This document shows positions 56,741 through 64,000 of a stretch of DNA of 64,000 nucleotides, piece by piece. Source of the stretch: Heliomicrobium gestii (lineage in GTDB: Bacteria; Bacillota; Desulfitobacteriia; Heliobacteriales; Heliobacteriaceae); the NCBI RefSeq assembly GCF_009877435.1, contig NZ_WXEX01000002.1:248001-312000 (forward strand). Reading direction: 5' to 3'. The notes under the pieces were generated by a model that did no database searches, was not told where the DNA came from, and saw only the letters and a list, made by a program, of their open reading frames with translations. Numbering within the stretch: the first letter of the stretch is position 1; each line of letters opens with the position of its first letter. The position numbers were made by a program, and so were the translations under genes.

Positions 56741-59455
56741 TCAGCCCGATTGCCGCCCGCCGCCGGTCGCCATCTGAATGACTTCGACGGCGTTCATCAC
56801 CAGGGCCACCCGTCCGTCGCCCATGATGGTGGCGCCGCCCATGCCTGGCAGCGATGCCAGGTAGTCGGGCAAGGCCTTGACGAGCACATCCTGCTCGTCG
56901 ATCAAGCGGTCGACGACGACGCCGACCTTGAGATTGCCGTCGCTGAGGACAACGACGGGGGTTTGTCCGTCCGGCGGCAGTTCCGGCATCCCGAGGATGC
57001 CGGCCAGGGAGAGGACGCCGAGCACGCCGCCACGGTGCTGGAGCATCCGGCGGCCCCGGCGGAAGACAAAGCGATCGGCCGGGACCTTAATGGTTTCGAT
57101 CACATTTTCCAGGGGCAGGATCAGCAGTTGGCCCGCCGCCTCGACAAGCAGGCCCCGGGAGACGACGAGCGTCAGGGGCAGTTGCATCGTCATTTTGGTG
57201 CCTTGCCCCAGGCGGCTGTGGACAGCGACGGTTCCGCGCAGGGCCGCGATGTTGTTGCGCACCACGTCCATCCCCACGCCCCGGCCGGAGATCTCCGATA
57301 CGGCCCGAGCGGTGCTGAAGCCGGGGAGGAAGATCAGTTGGAACGCTTGGGCGTCGCTCATTTCCTCCGCCTGGGCCGCCGTGATGAAGCCTTTCTCGAC
57401 GGCTTTCGCCTTCAGCTTCTGCGGGTCCATGCCGCGGCCATCGTCTTCGATCTCAATAAACACGTCTTTGCCGCGGCTGTAGGCGCGCAGCCAGACTCGT
57501 CCCTGGGGCGGCTTGCCGGCGGCGTTGCGGTCGGCTTCCGGCTCGATGCCGTGATCGGCGGCGTTGCGGACGAGGTGCATGAGGGGATCGCCAATCTGTT
57601 CGATGATCGTGCGGTCCAGTTCCGTCTCTTCCCCCTCCATGATCAGTTGGATCCGCTTCCCCGTTTGCAGGGCGATATCGCGGATGACGCGGGGGAACTT
57701 CTGAAAGACCATGCGGACTTCGGTCATGCGCATCGCCATGATGGCGTCTTCCAGTTCCGCCGAGATGCGCTCGACCCATTGGCCGGCTTCTTTCACTTCT
57801 CGGGAAATGACCGGCAGGTTGTACTCCATCATCAGTTTGCGGGCGATCTGGCTGAAGGCGTTTTTCGTGACGGCCAGTTCGCCGATGGCGTTCATCAAAC
57901 GGGTCAGCTTCTCTTCGCTGACTCGGACCGAGTGGCCGTTGCCGTTTTCCTGGCCACTTCGTTTAGCGCCGTTTCCACCGCTTGCCCCATTGCCACGATT
58001 GGCGCCGTTTCCACTGTTTGCTCCGTTGTCTCCTGGTGCTCCCTTGCTGCCGTCTCCACCGTTCGAGCCGCTTGACCCTTTTGCGTCCTTTCCGTCGCTC
58101 CCCTGATGGTCCACTGGGCAACCGTCTGCCTGGCCGCCGCCCTCCTTCGGATCGCTCACCACTGGCGCCTCGTCCCGTTCCGCAGGAAGGGACGGTGTAT
58201 CGGCCGAAGCGACCATTCCCGGTTGTCCCGCCCATTCCGCCGGCTCTGTCCCTTGCCCTTCGACGGCAGGAGACGGCTCGGCAGCGGCGTTGCTTGCATC
58301 GCCTTGTTCCAACCGGAGACGCCCGTCGTCCAGTTGCAGCAGCAGCGGCGGGTTGGCCGGGTCGGAATGGCCTTCACCGGAGCGGACCATCTGGACGAGG
58401 CGGCGCAACGCATCCATACAGGCAAAACAGAGGTCGATCGCCCAAGCGGGCATGGGCAGCCGAAGGGCGCGCACTCTTTCCAGCATCTCTTCCATCCTTT
58501 GGAACACTTCCATCGTTTCTTTTATCGGCAGCCAGAGCGAACCTTCCGGCGTGTTGAAACTGAGCAAGAGACCGAGGTTTCCCTTGAGGGTGTGAACACG
58601 CCGGAAGAGTTCCGCCATGGCCGATGTGTCGCCGGGATCGCCGTCAAGGGCGATCAGGAGCTGGTCACAGACAATCTCGCTGTGTTCTTCCGCTTCGATC
58701 AGGAAATTCTCCACAGCCGCCTTGCCGGCTTTGCCTTTGATCACAACGAGGAGTTCATCCTCTTGGGAAGTCGAAGCAGCAGCAGACGCCCCTTCGGGGC
58801 ATACCGTTCCTGCCGTTCCCTTTGCGTCGCCTGGCGCTGGCGGCGCTTCTCCCGTTCCGGCGCCGACGGCGTCAGCGGCGCCGGCGCTTCCCGCCTTCGA
58901 ATCGACCACAGGGTCGAACTGTCCACCGGAAACGACGCTTTCGTCCCCCTTGTCACTGTCGTCGCCCTCGCCTGCCGCAGCGGTTTCGCCCTGACCCGAG
59001 GCTGCCGCAGCCGCTTGCTTCGGCGGCAACGCTGCCTCCAATTGGCCGATCAACCCCTCCAGGTCGCGGTCGGTCAAAAAGGCCACCTGCACGCCGGCGC
59101 CAGGCGAGGACGCCTCACAAGCCGCGCGCAGTTGGCCCAGCAACTCCCCGAGGGCGTCGACGGCATCGAGCAGCAGGCCGATGCGCGCACCGTCCAGGTG
59201 GGCGCGACCGCTGCGCGCGCTGTCGAGGAGAAACTCCGCCTCATGGCTGAGGCGGGTGATCTCGGAAAAACCGAAAAAAGAGGCGAGCCCTTTGATGGTG
59301 TGAATATGGCGGAAGATGTCGTTGATCGAGCCGGGCTTTGCCTCTGACGCTTCCAGTTGCAAGAGTTCTTCCTCGACCCGCTGGAGGTACTCGCCCGCCT
59401 CATCGGTGAAGGCTTGCAGCATCTCCAGGTCATCGGGACCAAAACGATAGTGCAA
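56741..59455 (-). CDS. cheA: CheA-type histidine kinase with two HPt domains and a Gly/Asn linker
   Basis: At 904 aa this is unusually long. The N-terminal HPt has IFRHIHTIKGLASFFG (His52). A second HPt-like domain has LFRRVHTLKGNLG (His288). An acidic linker and a Gly/Asn-rich run (452-507, repeats such as GNGANRGNGASGGNGA) precede the P3 dimerisation helix EKLTRLMNAIGELAVTKNAF. P4 HATPase shows LMHLVRNAADHGIE and DDGRGMDPQKL. P5 is the CheW-like end. Two phosphoacceptor sites could feed different regulators. It lies just after a cheY-type gene. Confidence 0.93.
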   Translation of the reverse strand: MHYRFGPDDLEMLQAFTDEAGEYLQRVEEELLQLEASEAKPGSINDIFRHIHTIKGLASFFGFSEITRLSHEAEFLLDSARSGRAHLDGARIGLLLDAVDALGELLGQLRAACEASSPGAGVQVAFLTDRDLEGLIGQLEAALPPKQAAAAASGQGETAAAGEGDDSDKGDESVVSGGQFDPVVDSKAGSAGAADAVGAGTGEAPPAPGDAKGTAGTVCPEGASAAASTSQEDELLVVIKGKAGKAAVENFLIEAEEHSEIVCDQLLIALDGDPGDTSAMAELFRRVHTLKGNLGLLLSFNTPEGSLWLPIKETMEVFQRMEEMLERVRALRLPMPAWAIDLCFACMDALRRLVQMVRSGEGHSDPANPPLLLQLDDGRLRLEQGDASNAAAEPSPAVEGQGTEPAEWAGQPGMVASADTPSLPAERDEAPVVSDPKEGGGQADGCPVDHQGSDGKDAKGSSGSNGGDGSKGAPGDNGANSGNGANRGNGASGGNGAKRSGQENGNGHSVRVSEEKLTRLMNAIGELAVTKNAFSQIARKLMMEYNLPVISREVKEAGQWVERISAELEDAIMAMRMTEVRMVFQKFPRVIRDIALQTGKRIQLIMEGEETELDRTIIEQIGDPLMHLVRNAADHGIEPEADRNAAGKPPQGRVWLRAYSRGKDVFIEIEDDGRGMDPQKLKAKAVEKGFITAAQAEEMSDAQAFQLIFLPGFSTARAVSEISGRGVGMDVVRNNIAALRGTVAVHSRLGQGTKMTMQLPLTLVVSRGLLVEAAGQLLILPLENVIETIKVPADRFVFRRGRRMLQHRGGVLGVLSLAGILGMPELPPDGQTPVVVLSDGNLKVGVVVDRLIDEQDVLVKALPDYLASLPGMGGATIMGDGRVALVMNAVEVIQMATGGGRQSG

Positions 59456-59460
59456 GGGCT

Positions 59461-59844
59461 TCAGGCCTCCTCTCCGCCGGTCCCCGGAAGCAACCGCCGG
59501 ACCCAGTGAACCAGCTTTTCCGGCTCCGTCGGCTTGACCACGTATACATTGGCCCCCAGTTCCAGTCCTCGCGCCGCGTCGACGGCGTGGTCCTGGGTGG
59601 TGACGATGATGATCGGAGTATGGCGGTGGGCCGGCATGTCGCGCACCTCTGCGATGAACCGGAAGCCGTCCATGCGCGGCATGTTGATATCGGTGATGAT
59701 CAGGACATGATCGCCTTGCAGCAGCGTTTCCAGGGCCAGGACGCCGTCTTCCGACTCCTCCACGTCATAACCGAGGGAAGTCAGGATATAGGCATGGTAT
59801 CGTCTCACCATGGCAGAATCGTCAACAACTAAGATGTGTGCCAT
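59461..59844 (-). CDS. CheY-like response regulator
   Basis: A 127-aa single receiver domain: HILVVDDSAMVRRYHAY, then VLIITDINMPRMDGFRF with the phosphoacceptor Asp, and VVTTQDH and VVKPTEPEKL with the conserved Thr and Lys. It is a stand-alone regulator, 5 nt upstream of the long cheA and 11 nt after cheR. Confidence 0.9.
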   Translation of the reverse strand: MAHILVVDDSAMVRRYHAYILTSLGYDVEESEDGVLALETLLQGDHVLIITDINMPRMDGFRFIAEVRDMPAHRHTPIIIVTTQDHAVDAARGLELGANVYVVKPTEPEKLVHWVRRLLPGTGGEEA

Positions 59845-59855
59845 ATCGTCACCCC

Positions 59856-60683
59856 CTACGGCTTGTAGTACACGATGTTTCCGCCGACCCGCTTCATCTT
59901 GAAGGCTTCCGTGATCCGGCTGACCGACTCGGAATGGCCGAGGTAGATGAAACCGCCGCTTCGGATGGAACGATAAAAGTTCTCCAGGACTTTCAGGCGC
60001 GACTCCGGATTAAAGTAGATGAGCACATTGCGGCAAAATATAAAATCAAACCCCGACTGTTCCTGCATCCCCGTTTGGTCCATCAGGTTCAAGTGCCTGA
60101 ACTGAACCATTTTTTTCACGTTCAGGTTGATCAGGTGCATGTCCAGCCGGCTGGTGAAATATCGCTCCAGGTATTCAAGCGGAACATCCTTGACCGAACG
60201 GGCGCTGTAGTACCCCTTGCGGGCCGCTTCCAGGACCTGTGTGTTGATGTCGGTGGCCACGATCTCGATCTCCCAGGACTTCGGATCCGGCAGCATCTCC
60301 AAGAGGATGATGGCGAGGGTGTACGGTTCCTCGCCGGTGGCGCATCCGGCGCTCCAGATCTTCAGCTTCCGTTCGCCGCTGCCATGCTTGGCCTGGACAA
60401 CCTCCGGCAGCACCGCCTCGGCAAAACCAGCCAGTTGGGGAAAATCTCGAAAAAAATAGGTCTCATTGACGGTGAGCCGGTTGATCAATAACTCGAGTTC
60501 CGTCGTGTCGTTGGAAAATTTGATCAAGTGGTAGTATTCGCGGTAGTCGATGAGGTCCAGTTCTTCCATCCGTTCGCTGATGCGCTTTTCCACATAGTAG
60601 AGTTTGTGCGGCTCAAACCAGATGCCCGTCCGTTTGTAGATCAACTCGGTAAAGCGCTGGTAGAGGTCAGTCGCCAAGGCCAT
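59856..60683 (-). CDS. cheR: Chemoreceptor methyltransferase CheR
   Basis: CheR methylates glutamates of chemoreceptors with SAM. The 275-aa protein has the N-terminal helical domain (LIYKRTGIWFEPHKLYYVEK), then INRLTVNETYFFRDFPQLAG, the SAM motif IWSAGCATGEEPYTLAIILL, and FDFIFCRNVLIYFNPE. It overlaps the HEAT-repeat gene by 17 nt, so translation is coupled. No cheB is in the window. Confidence 0.96.
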   Translation of the reverse strand: MALATDLYQRFTELIYKRTGIWFEPHKLYYVEKRISERMEELDLIDYREYYHLIKFSNDTTELELLINRLTVNETYFFRDFPQLAGFAEAVLPEVVQAKHGSGERKLKIWSAGCATGEEPYTLAIILLEMLPDPKSWEIEIVATDINTQVLEAARKGYYSARSVKDVPLEYLERYFTSRLDMHLINLNVKKMVQFRHLNLMDQTGMQEQSGFDFIFCRNVLIYFNPESRLKVLENFYRSIRSGGFIYLGHSESVSRITEAFKMKRVGGNIVYYKP

Positions 60684-62607
60684 CCCGCCGACCTCCTATC
60701 CGTTTCAGTTCCTGACCCACCGCCTGAGCGATTTCCTCATCGGCCTCCGGCGCTGACGCCGACAGGGACTCCAGCAACGCTTCCAGGTATTCTTTCCCCT
60801 TGGCGCCCATGCGGGCCATCCCGCGCACGGCGGCCAGACGCAAGAGCGGATCGGTCTGCTCGATGTTGTCAGTGAGCCACTCGAAGGTTTCCGGGTGCCG
60901 GAAAATCTCGGGACAGGCGAGGATGTGGTACCGATGGTTTTGGCAGGGGTCGTTTTCGTAGAGATAGCGGAGCAATCGGTAGACGCCGTCGCCGCTGCGC
61001 GAAGCCAGGCTGGCAATGGCCACCCGCCGGACCTCCTGATCAGGGTCGTTGGCCAAAGATTCCATGACCGACAAGAAGACCTCGTCCGAGCGGATCAGCC
61101 GGCTGGCGCGAGCGACACGGGAACGGACATCGCGATCCGACGCCGCAGCGGCGCGCAGGAAGGCGCTGTGCAGATTGGCGCCGCCGAGCGCTGTCATCAC
61201 CTCAAGCGCCTCCGGTCGCGCCGACTCAGGGCAGCGGTCAAAGAGCCGCTCCAGTTCCGGCTGCAACCCCGGCGGCGCTAGGATGGACAGGGTGTCCGCC
61301 GCCTGGCGGCGCACACGGCCGCTGGGGTGTTCCAGCGCTTTAAGGAGCGCCGGCACAGCTCCCTCGCCACAGATCAGCCCGAGGCCGGAAAGGGCGACAG
61401 CCGCCACATCCGGTTCCGGGTGAACAGTCATGGCCGTCAAAAAAGATTCGGCGCCGATTCCGCAGCGCCAGGCGAGCGACACCGCATGCCGCACGAGGGC
61501 GCTGTCGGCGCGTCCCGCCAGTTCCCGCAGGATCGTCAACGGAAGAATCACCATGGCCTGTTCCGCCGCGCCGAGAAGCAGGCGGGCCAGGCGGTCGTCG
61601 GCGTTTTCCAGAAGCCGGATGAACCGGTCCGGAGACGGGCCGGCCTGCAACAGCGCCGGGAGCAACTCCTCCAGCACGCTCTCGTCCTGGCCAAAGCGTC
61701 CGACAAGATAAGGGAGGTGTATGTACAGCAGCGTCGGGCAGCAGCGAGCGGCGAGATGGGCGGCGGCAACAGCCTCCCGGGAACCGCCGTCTTCAAGATG
61801 CCGGGCGATCAGGTCATCCAATTCAGGGAACGACGGTCCGGGATCGATTCCCCGGGCTTGCAGGCTGTGCAGCAAGCGCAACAGTTCCTTCGCCGTCAGG
61901 AGGTTCTCCCTGCGCAATTCCCAGGCTACGGAAACACATGCTGCATCGCCGAGCCGCCCGGCCGCGAAGGCCCAGATGGCCGCTACGGCCGTCCGCTCCC
62001 GTCTTCCCCCCTGGAAGGATGTCAAAAAGGCGTCAATGCCTGCCATGGACGCCGGATCACCGAGGCGCGCCAGGGCTTCGATGAGGCTAAAGGCCACCCA
62101 GACGTTTTCGGTCTTGGCCAGTTTCGCTTGCATCGGCGCCACGGCGCCTGGTTCCGCCCGGCCGCCCAAGGCCTCCGCGCTGGCGGCCGCCACATTCGGA
62201 TCGGGATCATCCAAGCCCCTCAGCAGCATCCCGCCGGCCCGCTCGCCGGGAATGGCGGCCAGGGCATCGACAGCCAGTTTGCGCAGGTCCCGGGAGGGAT
62301 CCAGCAACCGCTCTTCCAGCGCCGTCAACGCGACAGGTCCGAGGGCGCGCATCACCTCCAGGGCGGCGTTGCGAACAGACGCTTCGGCGGAGGCGAGCAG
62401 ATGGGCGGCGACAGCGGCGGTGTGGTGGCTCCGCATCTCCCCCAAGGCCCGGATGATCTGGCGACGCACATAGGCGGATGGTTCCCGTTCCAACTGCCGG
62501 GCCAGCAGTTCTACGCCGCTCGGCGAGGCGGATCGGGAGAGGAGAGCCACCGCCTCGCTGCGGTCGCTTTCATGCTCGCTCTCCAGGAGCCCTTTTGCCT
62601 TATTCAT
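60667..62607 (-). CDS. HEAT-repeat protein in the chemotaxis cluster
   Basis: A 646-aa protein made of about a dozen HEAT-like helical repeats, for example VNAALEV-type units such as LLASAEASVRNAALEVMRAL and LLDPSRDLRKLAVDALAAIP. There is no catalytic motif, signal or membrane segment. HEAT scaffolds bind other proteins. Sharing coding sequence with cheR suggests a structural role at the receptor methylation step; this is inference. The start at 62607 (MNKAKGLLESEHESDR) follows GGGGGTC. Confidence 0.85.
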   Translation of the reverse strand: MNKAKGLLESEHESDRSEAVALLSRSASPSGVELLARQLEREPSAYVRRQIIRALGEMRSHHTAAVAAHLLASAEASVRNAALEVMRALGPVALTALEERLLDPSRDLRKLAVDALAAIPGERAGGMLLRGLDDPDPNVAAASAEALGGRAEPGAVAPMQAKLAKTENVWVAFSLIEALARLGDPASMAGIDAFLTSFQGGRRERTAVAAIWAFAAGRLGDAACVSVAWELRRENLLTAKELLRLLHSLQARGIDPGPSFPELDDLIARHLEDGGSREAVAAAHLAARCCPTLLYIHLPYLVGRFGQDESVLEELLPALLQAGPSPDRFIRLLENADDRLARLLLGAAEQAMVILPLTILRELAGRADSALVRHAVSLAWRCGIGAESFLTAMTVHPEPDVAAVALSGLGLICGEGAVPALLKALEHPSGRVRRQAADTLSILAPPGLQPELERLFDRCPESARPEALEVMTALGGANLHSAFLRAAAASDRDVRSRVARASRLIRSDEVFLSVMESLANDPDQEVRRVAIASLASRSGDGVYRLLRYLYENDPCQNHRYHILACPEIFRHPETFEWLTDNIEQTDPLLRLAAVRGMARMGAKGKEYLEALLESLSASAPEADEEIAQAVGQELKRIGGRRDGLGD

Positions 62608-62620
62608 TCGACAGACCCCC

Positions 62621-63031
62621 TCAGGCAAAATTTCCCCGCATGCTCTCCCACCAGCGGCGCAGTTTGGCCTCTGACAGCCGGACGGCTTCGATCACCTTGT
62701 CCAGGTCGGAAAAGGGTTTGAGCAGGTAGTCGTTGGCGCCCTTTTCGAGACAGCGCACCGTCTTGTCCATCGTGGAATAACCGGTCATCATAATCACTTG
62801 CGCCAGGGGGTCATAGGCCTTGATCGCCGCCAAGAGTTCAATGCCGTCCATCTCCGGCATGACGATGTCGGCCAGGATGATGTGATACTTGCGCGCCTTG
62901 ACCATCTCCATCGCCTTGAGGGGCGACGTGGTGTATGCGGCCGCAAAACCCTCCAGTTGCAAGATCCGCTGCAAGCTGATGCAGAGTTCCTCTTCGTCGT
63001 CAATCAGCAGCACTTTCGTTTCCGGATACAT
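62621..63031 (-). CDS. Response regulator (receiver domain)
   Basis: A 136-aa receiver: VLLIDDEEELCISLQRILQL, then IILADIVMPEMDGIELL with the phosphoacceptor Asp, MMTGYSTMD and LLKPFSDLDK with the conserved Lys. The IVMPEMDGIELL pattern is of the NtrC/AtoC-type receiver subgroup, but no output domain follows. The start at 63031 follows AGGAGGAC. It overlaps the upstream HPt-STAS gene's 3' end by about 32 nt. Confidence 0.9.
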   Translation of the reverse strand: MYPETKVLLIDDEEELCISLQRILQLEGFAAAYTTSPLKAMEMVKARKYHIILADIVMPEMDGIELLAAIKAYDPLAQVIMMTGYSTMDKTVRCLEKGANDYLLKPFSDLDKVIEAVRLSEAKLRRWWESMRGNFA

Positions 63032-64000
63032 CCCTTGTCCTCCTTTCCGGCCGGTCCTTGTCTTCCCAACGGCCGCAACCGGCATCGACATGGTCCGTGT
63101 AGACCGGCAGTTCTCCTGTCAAGAGGGCGGCCGCCTCCAGGATGTTCAGATGACGTCGCATAAAGGGGCCCTTCGAAATTAGCCCCAGTCTTGTTCCCTT
63201 GCGTGCCAGGGCGGAACGGGCCTCGCTCAGTCGCCGGAGATCGGCCGCCTCCAGGATTTCCCTATGGCTGATATCGATCAACGCCACCCGCACCGGGCCA
63301 ACGCCTGCCGCCGCCACCAGTTGGTCAACACCGCTGAAGAGGCCCTCGTTCACCGGTCTCAGGGCCACCTCGGCCACATCGCCGACATCACAAAGCCGAC
63401 GGATCGCTTCGTCCGATTGTTCGGTTGAAACAACCAAAAAGAGCGGATGATCGGATCCTTCGCCACATCGGCAATCGAGAATCCGGCACGCCGGCTTCAG
63501 GCGCTCCTGAATCAGTACGTGGCGTACCTCCGGCATGGGCGCATCGGCGACCAGGCCGATCCGCAGGCAGAGCACCCGGTCGCCCGGCAGGCTTACCGGC
63601 GCGACTGCCGCCGCAGGGGGTTCCCGGTCCTCGGCATTCGTCTTCGCGATCACCGCGGTGACACTCTCTTCCATGCTCGGATTCGCGATCTCTCCTCGGC
63701 TGGTCGGTCCTCCTTTGTCACCCCCCGGTTGCGCCGAAGCCTTTTCAACAACCCTGTCGCCGGTTGCTTCCAGGGTTTTCAGATACCGCCGCTGTTCCTC
63801 GGCCCACCCGGTGTCCAGATCACCGGCGCGCAAACCGGTCAATCCCATTTCCATCCGGTCCATCGTCTCCAGCAGGATATTCACCATGGCCGTCCCCGCC
63901 GCTTTTCCCCGGCGGAAGGGATCGAGCCAGTCTTCCATCCGGTGGGCGAAGCGAGCGAGATCGTCAAAATCCAGGCTCTGGGCGCCGCCTTTGATGCTGT
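63000..64000 (-). CDS. HPt domain protein with C-terminal STAS-like domain (5' end beyond window)
   Basis: The frame is open through the right window edge, so the N-terminus is missing. The first visible residues, SIKGGAQSLDFDDLARFAHR, are the end of an HPt phosphotransfer domain of the CheA P1 kind; the phospho-His would be just outside. A linker follows (about residues 60-130), then a ligand or helper fold. The last 100 residues (VRVALIDISHREILEAADLR, KGTRLGLISKGPFMRRHLNI) have the STAS pattern. No kinase domain is present, so it would relay phosphate or bind partners. It heads the visible part of the cluster. Confidence 0.7.
   Translation of the reverse strand, partial: SIKGGAQSLDFDDLARFAHRMEDWLDPFRRGKAAGTAMVNILLETMDRMEMGLTGLRAGDLDTGWAEEQRRYLKTLEATGDRVVEKASAQPGGDKGGPTSRGEIANPSMEESVTAVIAKTNAEDREPPAAAVAPVSLPGDRVLCLRIGLVADAPMPEVRHVLIQERLKPACRILDCRCGEGSDHPLFLVVSTEQSDEAIRRLCDVGDVAEVALRPVNEGLFSGVDQLVAAAGVGPVRVALIDISHREILEAADLRRLSEARSALARKGTRLGLISKGPFMRRHLNILEAAALLTGELPVYTDHVDAGCGRWEDKDRPERRTRDVSGNESAAD

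Overview
The window reads as chromosome from a moderately GC-rich Firmicute (Clostridia grade). Support comes from a perfect CIRCE/HrcA operator before groES, an ArgR-type operator before an argCJBD-carAB-argF-argG cluster, a CwlD-type amidase and a large chemotaxis operon. The mix is compatible with Heliobacteriaceae, but that is inference. No rRNA or tRNA gene was recognised.

Region A (1 to about 24.1 kb) is a large CRISPR-Cas island, almost all on the minus strand. In transcription order it holds a GNAT acetyltransferase, a DUF4157 zincin-type protein, cas6, a cas4-cas1 fusion, cas2, a leader and CRISPR array 1, then csm1-csm2-csm3-csm4, a CARF-HEPN effector, and cmr1-cmr2-cmr3-cmr4-cmr5-cmr6 (cmr6 runs off the left edge). 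Two further arrays with related repeats and near-identical leaders lie at 19.9-21.35 and 22.3-23.7 kb. Between and beside them are a micro-ORF, its decayed copy, a cas6 relic and a coiled-coil ORF. The type III-A module lacks csm5. Its Csm3 has Glu where the slicer Asp is expected. The III-B Cas10 (Cmr2) has no HD domain but keeps GGDD. One CARF-HEPN ribonuclease sits between the two modules and could be activated by either.

Region B (24.1-27.7 kb) is an AT-rich two-gene insertion (a secreted Amidase_6-like enzyme and a membrane-anchored protein). It is flanked by the intact argG and a truncated second copy of the argG 3' half.

Region C (26.5-38.5 kb) is the arginine/carbamoyl-phosphate operon argC-argJ-argB-argD-carA-carB-argF-argG, with a promoter overlapped by two ARG boxes and a 12-bp tandem repeat between argF and argG.

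Region D (38.5-50.4 kb) is mixed. It contains an EamA transporter, an AmmeMemoRadiSam pair, a PAS protein, a CwlD-like amidase, a membrane-anchored hypothetical, groES-groEL, a methyltransferase and a DUF192 protein. It also has an unusual fusion of a class III nucleotidyl cyclase to a CD-NTase-fold domain whose catalytic acidic residues look lost; this is the most novel single protein in the window.

Region E (50.6-64 kb) is a minus-strand chemotaxis/signalling cluster: MCP, STAS, CheA, CheW, two CheX-like proteins, CheY, a second CheA with two HPt domains, CheY, CheR, a HEAT-repeat protein, a response regulator and an HPt-STAS-like protein cut by the right edge.
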